Shown here one piece after another: positions 26,279 through 33,901 of a stretch of 64,000 nucleotides of DNA. A program made the position numbers and the translations under genes. Source of the stretch: Effusibacillus consociatus (GTDB taxonomy: Bacteria > Bacillota > Bacilli > Tumebacillales > Effusibacillaceae); contig NZ_JBHSHC010000099.1 of the NCBI RefSeq assembly GCF_042652925.1, forward strand, positions 39,355 to 103,354, given 5' to 3'. A model generated the notes under the pieces. The model worked only from the letters and a program-made list of their open reading frames with translations. It did no database searches and was not told the origin of the DNA. Position 1 is the first letter of the stretch. Every line of letters starts with the position of its first letter.

Positions 26279-28195
26279 GTGAAACAAGACCAATTTATTA
26301 TTGTGGGAACGGCCGGGCATATTGATCACGGGAAAACAACATTGGTCAAGGCGTTAACCGGTCTTGACACGGATACACATAAGGAAGAAAAGGAGCGGGG
26401 CATCTCGATCGATATCGGGTTTGCTCCTTTAACCCTCCCCGATGGCAGGCGCATCGGGGTTATTGATGTTCCCGGGCACGAGCGTTTTATCAAAAACATG
26501 CTCGCAGGGGCTGCCGGGATCGATCTGATTCTGCTCGTAATTGATGCGAATGAAGGGATTATGCCCCAAACAAGGGAGCACCTGCATATTGTAGAGATGC
26601 TGCATGTTCAAAAAGGGATTGTAGTGCTTACAAAGATTGATACAGTGGATGAGGAGTGGCTGTCCCTCGTTACAGAAGAGGTCCGTGAGGGGTTGGGCAA
26701 AACCGTGTTGGCTGACGCTCCGATTGTCCCTGTATCCGCATACAGCGGACAAGGCATTGAAGAACTGCGAACCTTGATTTCGGATATGGCCAAAGAAGTG
26801 AAACCGCGGGAAATCAATGCGCCATTTCGGATGCCGGTGGACCGGGTGTTTTCAGTGCCCGGATTCGGGACCGTTGCGACAGGTACCATTTTAGCGGGAA
26901 ATGTAAAGATTGGAGATGCAGTTGAAATTCAGCCAACCGGGGAAGCCGTCCGTGTCCGGTCGATACAGGTCCATGGCGAAACAACAGATAGAGCCCAGGC
27001 GGGGCAGCGAACCGCACTCAACCTGGTGGGTGTGGAAAGAAGTGAACTGTCGCGCGGATATGTTGTGGCAGCACCCAAAGTATTTAAAGCCTCCCGCTTG
27101 ATTGATGCCCGTTTTCGACTATTGTCGGACAGTCCGAAAACATTGACCAATCGAATGCGTGTCCGTCTTTATGTTGGAACAAGTGAAGTTTTGGGACGTG
27201 TCATTTTGCTCGACCGGGATGAAATGGAGCCGGGAGAGGATGCTTTGATTCAAATCGACTTGGAGACACCTGTTGTGTGTGAGGCGAACGACCATTTTAT
27301 CCTCCGGACCTATTCTCCGATGTACACGATCGGCGGAGGTGTGGTGATTGACCCGCACCCGAACCGCCTTTATCGCCGAAATCGTCAACATATCCTGGAG
27401 GATCTTGAAGCTCGGGAAAAAGGCGGACCACACGCCCGGGTCATTCAAATCTTGGAGGACGAAATCGGTTTGACTCTTTCGGAATTGGCGACCCGAATGA
27501 AAGCGACACAAGATCAAACAAAAATTTGGCTCGATGAATTGTCTCAAAAAGGGGAAGTGGTTCAACTCCCAACCTCCGGCGGATTCGTCACCCGTCAATC
27601 CCTGCACGATCTTTTGGATGAAATTGAGGAAAAAATTCGGGCTCACTATTCCCGTGAGCGCTATCATAGTTATGCAGCGAAGGCGCAGGTGCTTTCGCAA
27701 TTATCCAAGAAACTCAAACCCAAAATCTATGATGCAATCCTGGAACTTGGCGCACGAATGAATCGAATTGAAGTGCAGCAGGATCGAATCAAGATTGCAG
27801 GATATGAAGTTTCGCTTTCTCTTAAGGAAAAACAAATGATGCAGGAGATTGTGAAAAAGTTTCGGGATCAGGCGTTTCAGCCGCCTACCTTGCAAGAGCT
27901 TACAGCCGCTTACAAAGGACAAGAAAAGATGCTGCAGGGGGTCATCGGTCTCTTGAAGGAACAGAATACCTTGGTGGAAGCAGAGGAAGGAATCCTGTTT
28001 TCGAGTGAGATTATAAACAAGACCCCTGCGATTCTCGCCGAACTGTCAGGAGAAGAAGGGTTTACAGTCGCGGAGTTCCGCGATCGTGTGGGTACCTCAC
28101 GCAAATTTGCACTCGCTCTTCTTGAATATTTGGACCGCATCAAGTGGACCAAACGGATTGAAGACCGGCGTGTGGTAATTGTCACAAATTTTTAA
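26279..28195 (+). CDS. selB: Selenocysteine-specific translation elongation factor
   Basis: SelB delivers Sec-tRNA to UGA codons marked by a SECIS hairpin. The 638-residue protein begins with the EF-Tu-like GTPase domain (P-loop GTAGHIDHGKTTLVKALTG, DVPGHERFIKNML, TKID), then beta-barrel domains, and ends in winged-helix repeats (about 380-638) that bind SECIS in this family. GTG 26279 is chosen because AGGGTGG ends 6 bases upstream. No selA, selD, selC or recognisable selenoprotein was seen in the window, so the rest of the pathway must be elsewhere. Confidence 0.92.
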   Translation: MKQDQFIIVGTAGHIDHGKTTLVKALTGLDTDTHKEEKERGISIDIGFAPLTLPDGRRIGVIDVPGHERFIKNMLAGAAGIDLILLVIDANEGIMPQTREHLHIVEMLHVQKGIVVLTKIDTVDEEWLSLVTEEVREGLGKTVLADAPIVPVSAYSGQGIEELRTLISDMAKEVKPREINAPFRMPVDRVFSVPGFGTVATGTILAGNVKIGDAVEIQPTGEAVRVRSIQVHGETTDRAQAGQRTALNLVGVERSELSRGYVVAAPKVFKASRLIDARFRLLSDSPKTLTNRMRVRLYVGTSEVLGRVILLDRDEMEPGEDALIQIDLETPVVCEANDHFILRTYSPMYTIGGGVVIDPHPNRLYRRNRQHILEDLEAREKGGPHARVIQILEDEIGLTLSELATRMKATQDQTKIWLDELSQKGEVVQLPTSGGFVTRQSLHDLLDEIEEKIRAHYSRERYHSYAAKAQVLSQLSKKLKPKIYDAILELGARMNRIEVQQDRIKIAGYEVSLSLKEKQMMQEIVKKFRDQAFQPPTLQELTAAYKGQEKMLQGVIGLLKEQNTLVEAEEGILFSSEIINKTPAILAELSGEEGFTVAEFRDRVGTSRKFALALLEYLDRIKWTKRIEDRRVVIVTNF

Positions 28196-28280
28196 CCTGA
28201 TCGTAATATAAACGCAATAATTTCTGGTTAGACTGAAGATGTAACACATTTGACCCCCTTTTTTTGATATACTTTTTCTT

Positions 28281-28312
28281 GGCGTGAGTGGAGAGACACG
28301 CCTCTTTTTTTT
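28281..28312 (+). terminator. Terminator after selB
   Basis: GGCGTG (28281-28286) and CACGCC (28297-28302) form a stem followed by eight or more T. The 28196-28392 gap holds no other recognisable element. Confidence 0.75.
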
Positions 28313-28392
28313 GCCTTTTTTTGCTTGAAAGCATTACATATTGTGTTGGGACACCCTGCATGATATTCTTATGACGGCAGGAGTTGATTTAC

Positions 28393-28866
28393 ATGCAAAT
28401 AGTCGCAAACTGTATCTTGCGTAAGGGTGACCAGCTGCTGATGCTGCAAAAACCGCGGCGAGGTTGGTGGGTGGCCCCTGGAGGAAAAGTAGAAATCGGG
28501 GAATCACTGTTGGAAGCGGTTGTGAGGGAGTTTCAGGAAGAAACGGGGCTCGCACTGATCCGGCCTGAACTGCGTGGTGTCTTTACTGTACTGCTGCAGG
28601 AAGGTGAAGAACTTGTGGATCATTGGATGCTGTTCACTTTTTATACAGAATCTTTTACGGGTCAGCTTAATACAATTTGCGAAGAAGGCAACCTGGAATG
28701 GATCGGAATTGATACGCTTGAACATCGTCCGATGGCCGAAGGAGATCGGATTTTCCTGAAGCATATTGTGCATCATCCGACTGTTCTGACAGGCAAATTC
28801 ACATATACACCAGACTATGAACTGCTTGGTTGGAAACCGGAAAGTATATTGCGCGCTCTAAGGTAA
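28393..28866 (+). CDS. yvcI: NUDIX hydrolase, YvcI/MutT-like
   Basis: The 157-residue protein carries a full Nudix box: GGKVEIGESLLEAVVREF followed by QEETGL, near residues 34-57, which binds divalent metal to hydrolyse nucleoside-diphosphate-X compounds. The N-terminal VANCILRKGDQLLMLQKPRRGWW resembles 8-oxo-dGTP-type enzymes. The locus (before rapZ-yvcK-whiA) equals yvcI of B. subtilis. ATG 28393 follows AGGAG; a TTG three codons upstream is less well spaced. The substrate is not known. Confidence 0.82.
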   Translation: MQIVANCILRKGDQLLMLQKPRRGWWVAPGGKVEIGESLLEAVVREFQEETGLALIRPELRGVFTVLLQEGEELVDHWMLFTFYTESFTGQLNTICEEGNLEWIGIDTLEHRPMAEGDRIFLKHIVHHPTVLTGKFTYTPDYELLGWKPESILRALR

Positions 28867-28892
28867 AGTGTTTTTAAACAGGACTGGCTGTC

Positions 28893-28954
28893 AAAAAGCT
28901 TCCTCTGCATCCCGGGAAATCTTCCCGCAGATGCTTCAGCTAGAAGCTTTTTTT
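28893..28954 (+). terminator. Long two-part terminator before glcK
   Basis: AAAAAGCTTC at 28893-28902 pairs with GAAGCTTTTT (28943-28952). An inner stem uses TGCATC/GATGC and GGGAA/TTCCC. A T-run follows. Confidence 0.75.
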
Positions 28955-28977
28955 ACTCTATTGGGAGGACGAGGACA

Positions 28978-29919
28978 ATGGATCGAAAAGTTGTTGCGAT
29001 TGATGTCGGGGGAACGTTTTTGAAAGCGGCTGCGATCACGGAAGCAGGGGAGATTGTCGCCAAGGAAGAGTGGCCGACAGCTGTGGAACAGGGAACATCT
29101 GCCGTGCTTGACCGAATTGCCGCTGTTGCGAAAGCGGTTGCTGAAAAAGCCTGCTGGAACTGGGGAGAAGTGGCAGGTGTCGGATTGGGCGTTCCAGGAT
29201 TTCATGATTTTGACAACCATCTGTGCGAAGAGTCGGTGAATCTCGGGTGGAAAAATGTTTACATCGTAAAGGAAATGGAAAGCCGATTGGGAGTACCGGT
29301 TCGATTCGACAACGATGCAAATGCTGCGGCTCTGGGGGAAACCTGGATAGGCGGCGGCAAAGGCCATCGTCATACGGTTATGGTAACTCTCGGCACGGGG
29401 ATTGGCGGCGGAATTGTGATCGACAATAAAATTTACCGCGGTGCAAACGGCATGGGTGGAGAGATTGGCCATATGGTGATGGAACCGGTCCGGGGAGAAC
29501 GCTGCAATTGCGGACAAATCGGCTGTTTGGAAACGATCGCCTCAGCGACCGGCATCCTGCGGGCGGCCCAGAAACGGGTTGCCGAAGGGCAAGAAACGTC
29601 CCTCCGAAATGTGGCGAATCTTACAACGAAAGACGTGTTCGAACATGCTGCAAATGGAGACCGGGTGGCCGCTGAAGTAATCGATTACGCAGTTCATAAA
29701 CTTGGACTTGCTCTTGCATTGATTGGAAATACCTTAAATCCGGAAGTGATTGTGATCGGCGGGGGACCTTCAAGAGCTGGTGATGTTTTATACAAGCCGT
29801 TAAATGATTATTTTCGGAAATACGCTTTAAAACGGGTGGCGAAGGCAGCGAAAATCCGTCCTGCCGAACTCGGTAATGATGCAGGAGTGCTAGGGGCCGC
29901 AAAATTGGTACTATCCTAA
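28978..29919 (+). CDS. glcK: ROK-family glucokinase
   Basis: The enzyme phosphorylates glucose with ATP to glucose-6-phosphate in the cytosol. The 313-residue protein has the ATP site AIDVGGTFLKAA at the N-terminus, the catalytic Asp in RFDNDANAAALGE (near 105), the phosphate-2 motif VTLGTGIGGGIVIDN, and the ROK zinc motif CNCGQIGCLE near 178. Such proteins can also accept other hexoses. SD GGGAGGACGAGG precedes the ATG. A separate promoter for rapZ follows. Confidence 0.9.
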   Translation: MDRKVVAIDVGGTFLKAAAITEAGEIVAKEEWPTAVEQGTSAVLDRIAAVAKAVAEKACWNWGEVAGVGLGVPGFHDFDNHLCEESVNLGWKNVYIVKEMESRLGVPVRFDNDANAAALGETWIGGGKGHRHTVMVTLGTGIGGGIVIDNKIYRGANGMGGEIGHMVMEPVRGERCNCGQIGCLETIASATGILRAAQKRVAEGQETSLRNVANLTTKDVFEHAANGDRVAAEVIDYAVHKLGLALALIGNTLNPEVIVIGGGPSRAGDVLYKPLNDYFRKYALKRVAKAAKIRPAELGNDAGVLGAAKLVLS

Positions 29920-29959
29920 TAACCGTCGTCAATTCCACGGGTCGGGGATTTCGCTTTTC

Positions 29960-29968
29960 TGGTATAAT
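29960..29968 (+). promoter_or_regulatory. Extended -10 promoter for the rapZ operon
   Basis: TGG-TATAAT (29960-29968) matches the extended -10 consensus TGnTATAAT. No good -35 box is visible. It would start transcription about 27 bases before the rapZ ATG. Confidence 0.55.
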
Positions 29969-30001
29969 GGAGGAAATGTATTCTAGCGGGATGTGGTACC
30001 T

Positions 30002-30871
30002 ATGCATGGAGCTGTCAAAGTACTGATTTTGACAGGTTTATCCGGGGCAGGGAAGTCGGTTGCCCTTCAAAGTCTCGAAGATCTCGGATATTTTTGTATC
30101 GACAATTTGCCTCCTGCTTTGATTCCGAAGCTGGGAGAATTGGTTCTGCAGTCTGACGGGAAAGTCTCCAAGGTCGCTTTGGTTTGCGACTTGCGGGCCC
30201 GAGCTTTTGACAAAGAACTGTTTGAAGCTGTCAAGGAGCTGGAAGAACGGAGCGAACTGACCTGTCAGGTTCTTTATATGGAAGCTGATGACGAGACACT
30301 TGTCAATCGATATAAAGAAACCAGAAGACGCCATCCCTTGGCTCCTGAGGGCCGAATTACGGAAGGGATTGCAAAGGAACGTAAAAAGCTCGAGGAGATT
30401 CGCGGGCGAGCGGATTGGATCTTTAATACCAGCAAAATGAAGCCCTCCGAACTGCGAGCACAGATCATGGATCGATTCACCGACTTGGACGAACGAAAAC
30501 TGCAGATTCATATCATCTCCTTTGGGTTCAAGCATGGAATGCCAATTGATGCCGATCTGGTTTTCGATGTTCGGTTCCTGCCAAATCCTCATTATGTGGA
30601 GTCGCTTAGACCGCTTACCGGCAAAAATCAGGAAGTATATGACTATGTGATGAAGTGGCCCGTAACTCAGCAGTTTGCAGAAAAGTTAATCGACATGGTG
30701 GATTTCCTGATCCCTCATTTTGAGAAAGAAGGCAAGCAGCAGGTTGTCATAGCAATTGGTTGTACAGGTGGCCAACATCGTTCCGTATCGATCGCAGAAT
30801 TGCTTCGTCAACACCTGCAGCAGAACGAATCAGTCGTTGTTACCCATCGCGACTGTGCAAAGGAACGATAA
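30002..30871 (+). CDS. rapZ: RapZ/YvcJ nucleotide-binding protein
   Basis: The 289-residue protein has Walker A ILTGLSGAGKSVALQ near the N-terminus and the C-terminal RapZ domain (SFGFKHGMPIDADLVFDVRFLPNP, IGCTGGQHRSVSIAE). In E. coli RapZ directs GlmY/GlmZ decay; in B. subtilis YvcJ hydrolyses GTP and affects competence. ATG 30002 is used; GTG 29993 is three codons upstream. It heads rapZ-yvcK-whiA-HPr, with a 3 bp gap to yvcK. Confidence 0.9.
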   Translation: MHGAVKVLILTGLSGAGKSVALQSLEDLGYFCIDNLPPALIPKLGELVLQSDGKVSKVALVCDLRARAFDKELFEAVKELEERSELTCQVLYMEADDETLVNRYKETRRRHPLAPEGRITEGIAKERKKLEEIRGRADWIFNTSKMKPSELRAQIMDRFTDLDERKLQIHIISFGFKHGMPIDADLVFDVRFLPNPHYVESLRPLTGKNQEVYDYVMKWPVTQQFAEKLIDMVDFLIPHFEKEGKQQVVIAIGCTGGQHRSVSIAELLRQHLQQNESVVVTHRDCAKER

Positions 30872-30874
30872 ACC

Positions 30875-32104
30875 ATGGTGAAAAAATGGTGGTTGCTCGC
30901 CTGGACATTATGCGTGTTTGGACTTGGCCTGATTACGTCGGGAGCAGGTCTTCATTCGGTCACCGGGCAGGCGTCTGTTATCGGGCTGGCGTGTCTGCTT
31001 GTGGGATCCGGTCTGCTGGCACTTGGCTGGTGGCGGGACGAACAGATCGGACGGAAGGAGATGCTTGCGAAATTCGGGCGGCCGAAGCTTGTGGTGATCG
31101 GGGGTGGAACGGGCCTGTCGGTTCTGCTTCGGGGCCTTAAAGAATATGATGTGGATATTACAGCGGTTGTAACAGTTGCGGATGATGGCGGATCTTCCGG
31201 TCGTCTGCGATCCGATTTTGATATGCCGCCACCAGGTGACATTCGAAACTGCTTGGTAGCCTTGGCGGATACGGAACCGCTGTTGGAAAAATTGTGGCAG
31301 CACCGTTTCAAAACGGGAGAAGGGCTTGCGGGACACAGCTTTGGGAATCTGTTTATTGCAGCCATGACCGACGTTACAGGGGACTTTGAAACTGCAATTC
31401 GGGAAACATCGCGTGTTCTGGCGGTTCGGGGCCGTGTTCTGCCGGCGGTCGGCCGGGCGGTCATTCTGAAAGCTCATATGACTGACGGATCCGTTGTGGC
31501 GGGGGAGTCGCAGATTCCCAATGTCGGCAAGAAAATACGCCGGGTTGAGATCGAGCCTTCCGATGTCTCTCCGCTGCCGGAAGTCATTCAAGCGCTTCAG
31601 GAAGCAGACGGTATCATTATCGGACCGGGGAGCCTTTATACAAGCATTTTGCCGAATTTGCTAGTTCCCGGCATTGCAGATGCGATTCGGGCTTCTCAGG
31701 CCAAGAAGATCTATGTCTGCAATGTGATGACCCAACCGGGTGAAACGGACAATTACTCCGCATCGCAGCACGTGAAAGCGATCTATGATCACGTGGGGTT
31801 GGGATTGTTTCAGTACGTGCTGGTGAATTCCGCTTCGATTCCGCCGGCCGTGATTGAACAGTACAGGGAAAAGAAAGCGTCTCCCGTTGTAGCCGATACA
31901 TGGAATTTGCAGCAAATGGGTCTTAACGTGATCGCCAGAAACTTTCTGCATTATGCCATTTATGCACGACATGATGCAAAGCGTATCAGCGAGCAGATTC
32001 TTTCCATTCTCGCAAAAGATCTGTCGAAAAGAAAAAGTTTCCAGGAGGCTGCCAATGTCATTCGCGTCACAGACGAAAAAAGAATTGACTCAACTGGAGA
32101 CTAA
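30875..32104 (+). CDS. yvcK: YvcK-family (CofD-like) regulator with N-terminal membrane extension
   Basis: YvcK-like proteins bind UDP-sugars and are needed for growth on gluconeogenic carbon and for cell shape. The core (about 70-409) has the family motif VVIGGGTGLSVLLRGLK, TVADDGGSSGRLR, PPPGDIRNCLVAL and GPGSLYTSILPNLLVPGI. The first 55 residues hold two hydrophobic helices (WWLLAWTLCVFGLGLITSG and ASVIGLACLLVGSGLLALG), absent in the shorter B. subtilis protein, so this version is probably membrane-tethered. The final 50 bp overlap whiA. Confidence 0.9.
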   Translation: MVKKWWLLAWTLCVFGLGLITSGAGLHSVTGQASVIGLACLLVGSGLLALGWWRDEQIGRKEMLAKFGRPKLVVIGGGTGLSVLLRGLKEYDVDITAVVTVADDGGSSGRLRSDFDMPPPGDIRNCLVALADTEPLLEKLWQHRFKTGEGLAGHSFGNLFIAAMTDVTGDFETAIRETSRVLAVRGRVLPAVGRAVILKAHMTDGSVVAGESQIPNVGKKIRRVEIEPSDVSPLPEVIQALQEADGIIIGPGSLYTSILPNLLVPGIADAIRASQAKKIYVCNVMTQPGETDNYSASQHVKAIYDHVGLGLFQYVLVNSASIPPAVIEQYREKKASPVVADTWNLQQMGLNVIARNFLHYAIYARHDAKRISEQILSILAKDLSKRKSFQEAANVIRVTDEKRIDSTGD

Positions 32105-33008
32105 GGGATGTTGTCAGAAAGCGGAATTATCCGGAATGGTCCGCATAAACGGTACTGTGGTGGAGGTGAATAATCGGCCGATTCTCGACGTTGCGACCGA
32201 GAATGCCGCGATCGCCCGAAGAATGTATTCGCTGCTTCGCAAGATATTTGGCGTTCATGCCGAGGTTCTTGTCAGAAAGAAAATGCGCCTGAAGAAAAAC
32301 AATGTCTACATGGTGAGAGTGCCGTTTCAGGTTCCTGAGATTCTCACCCAATTGAAAATCGTGGAAATCGGTGTACAATATAAGCAGGGAATTGATTCGG
32401 AACTTGTTGCAAAATCATGCTGCAAAAGGGCTTACCTGAGGGGAGCTTTTCTTGCGGCAGGTTCGGTAAACGATCCGGAAAGCAATTCTTATCATCTGGA
32501 GATTGCGGTAAATTCAGACGAAATGGCGAAATCTTTACTGCTTCTTCTGAATGAGTTTTATCTGAATGCGAAACTTATTGAGAGAAAAAAAGTATTTGTC
32601 GTCTATTTGAAAGAAGGCGATAAAATAATCGAATTCTTGAACATCATCGGAGCTCATCAGGCTTTGCTCCATTTTGAGGATGTTCGCATTCTGAAGGGCA
32701 TGCGCAATCAGGTGAACCGGTTAGTGAATTGTGAAACCGCTAACTTGAATAAAACCATTCATGCGGCTGTTCGGCAGATTGAAAATATCCGACTGGTGGA
32801 ACAAATTGTCGGATTGGAAAACTTGCCGCCCCATTTGAAGGAAGTAGCGGAGCTTCGGTTGAAATATCCCGAAATCAACCTGAAAGAATTGGGGTCGATG
32901 TTAACAGGCAACGTCTCCAAATCGGGAGTCAATCACAGGCTGCGAAAGTTAGAAGAAATGGCTGACAAACTCAGGGAGGGAATCGTATGGCCGAAAAAAC
33001 AATTGTAG
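32055..33008 (+). CDS. whiA: WhiA DNA-binding protein
   Basis: WhiA joins a LAGLIDADG homing-endonuclease-like domain to a C-terminal HTH and affects division or sporulation in Gram-positives. The 317-residue protein shows MSFASQTKKELTQLE at the start, KSCCKRAYLRGAFLAAGSV in the middle and the C-terminal HTH (LKELGSMLTGNVSKSGVNHR). The ATG at 32055 follows AGGAGG and lies inside the yvcK 3-prime end. The HPr gene starts within its last 22 bp. Confidence 0.94.
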   Translation: MSFASQTKKELTQLETKGCCQKAELSGMVRINGTVVEVNNRPILDVATENAAIARRMYSLLRKIFGVHAEVLVRKKMRLKKNNVYMVRVPFQVPEILTQLKIVEIGVQYKQGIDSELVAKSCCKRAYLRGAFLAAGSVNDPESNSYHLEIAVNSDEMAKSLLLLLNEFYLNAKLIERKKVFVVYLKEGDKIIEFLNIIGAHQALLHFEDVRILKGMRNQVNRLVNCETANLNKTIHAAVRQIENIRLVEQIVGLENLPPHLKEVAELRLKYPEINLKELGSMLTGNVSKSGVNHRLRKLEEMADKLREGIVWPKKQL

Positions 33009-33244
33009 TAAACCTGCGTTCGGGTCTGCATGCGCGCCCGGCAGCATTGTTTGTTCAACAAGCGAACAAATTTACAAGTGAGATTTTTGTTGAAAAAGCC
33101 GGTAAAACGGTAAATGCAAAAAGTATCATGGGCATCATGTCATTGGCAATCTCGAAAGGGTCTGAAATCACCATTAAGGCTGAAGGATCCGATGCTGAAA
33201 AAGCGGTGGAAACTCTGGCCGACATGGTTACACGGGAAGAATAG
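32987..33244 (+). CDS. HPr-family phosphocarrier at the crh locus
   Basis: The 85-residue protein occupies the position of crh after whiA, but unlike B. subtilis Crh it keeps His15 (GLHARPA) as well as the regulatory Ser46 (NAKSIMGIM). By sequence it can accept phosphate from EI and be phosphorylated by HprK, so it may be a full HPr instead of a Crh. Both would serve CcpA-dependent control; the hprK gene lies 30 kb upstream. SD CAGGGAGG; overlaps whiA. Confidence 0.85.
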   Translation: MAEKTIVVNLRSGLHARPAALFVQQANKFTSEIFVEKAGKTVNAKSIMGIMSLAISKGSEITIKAEGSDAEKAVETLADMVTREE

Positions 33245-33249
33245 GATTT

Positions 33250-33549
33250 ATGAATCCGTTAGATTGGACCCATCAATGGGATCAGTTTGAAATGATGATG
33301 TATGTAGGCAAGGATGACACCGGGCAGGAGAAAATTTTTATGCAGGTGTCAAAAGTGATTCGAATCGAACAGGCTACCGAGCAGGAAATTTTGTATGACC
33401 GCGAGATCGGACTCTTGAATCCGGAAATTATCCGCGGCGTAGATCGGGATGCCTGGGAGGAAAAGCAATTGAAATGGTTTTTGGATACACATCCCGATCT
33501 TGTTGAACGGGAGAAAGCATATGTGAAAGATTGGGAAAAGAGTCGGTAG
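33250..33549 (+). CDS. Conserved-looking small protein of unknown function
   Basis: The 99-residue, Asp/Glu/Trp-rich soluble protein starts 5 bp after the HPr stop, so it is probably translated by coupling. No convincing SD is visible. It contains no domain I recognise and no membrane segment. Its stop codon lies in the hairpin of the operon terminator, which supports it as the last gene. Function unknown. Confidence 0.6.
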   Translation: MNPLDWTHQWDQFEMMMYVGKDDTGQEKIFMQVSKVIRIEQATEQEILYDREIGLLNPEIIRGVDRDAWEEKQLKWFLDTHPDLVEREKAYVKDWEKSR

Positions 33550-33560
33550 ACTCTTTTCTT
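33536..33560 (+). terminator. Terminator of the rapZ-whiA-HPr operon
   Basis: AAAAGAGTC (33536-33544) pairs with GACTCTTTT (33549-33557) around GGTA, followed by CTTT. Confidence 0.75.
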
Positions 33561-33664
33561 TGTTTGTAGATCAACTGCCAACCATGTGTTTAGCAAAAAA
33601 GCGAAAAATGAAGAAATTCAGAGAGGAAAGGGGTAAATGCCGGAGAAGGAACTCTAGGACAAAA

Positions 33665-33678
33665 TGCAAACGCTTGCA
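33665..33678 (+). promoter_or_regulatory. LacI-family operator 1 upstream of the GH15 gene
   Basis: TGCAAACGCTTGCA is a near-palindrome centred on CG, the form bound by LacI/GalR proteins such as MalR or CcpA. It covers the -35 box of the promoter at 33674-33703. Confidence 0.7.
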
Positions 33679-33703
33679 TCAATAAATTTTGTGATTCTAT
33701 AAT
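33674..33703 (+). promoter_or_regulatory. Sigma-A promoter of the GH15 gene
   Basis: TTGCAT (33674-33679), an 18 bp spacer and a perfect TATAAT (33698-33703). The -35 lies inside operator 1. The predicted leader is about 190 bases and includes the hairpin GCACCTG/CAGGTGC. Confidence 0.65.
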
Positions 33704-33744
33704 TAATTTATTAATGAATGCATGTCTAATTTTTTCTTTTGTAG

Positions 33745-33758
33745 TGCAAACGATTGCA
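33745..33758 (+). promoter_or_regulatory. LacI-family operator 2 upstream of the GH15 gene
   Basis: TGCAAACGATTGCA differs from operator 1 by one base and lies 80 bp downstream of it, just after the expected transcription start. Two such sites allow repression by looping. No LacI-family regulator is in the window. Confidence 0.7.
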
Positions 33759-33901
33759 TCATGTTCAATTCCGCACCTGATTGGCATCACATGTCCGCAG
33801 GTGCCATATGAATTACTTTGCCTGTTTTGATTTTCTTCATTTTTGCTCAACGCTGGCTGATTTCCGGTCTGACGGCGGGCGGAACGAAAGGTTGATGATT
33901 C

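Noticed and set aside
28250..28273. TTGACC...TATACT as a promoter before yvcI
   Set aside because: The spacer is only 12 bp.
28325..28338. cre-like TGAAAGCATTACA before yvcI
   Set aside because: It lacks the central CG and is one base short of the consensus.
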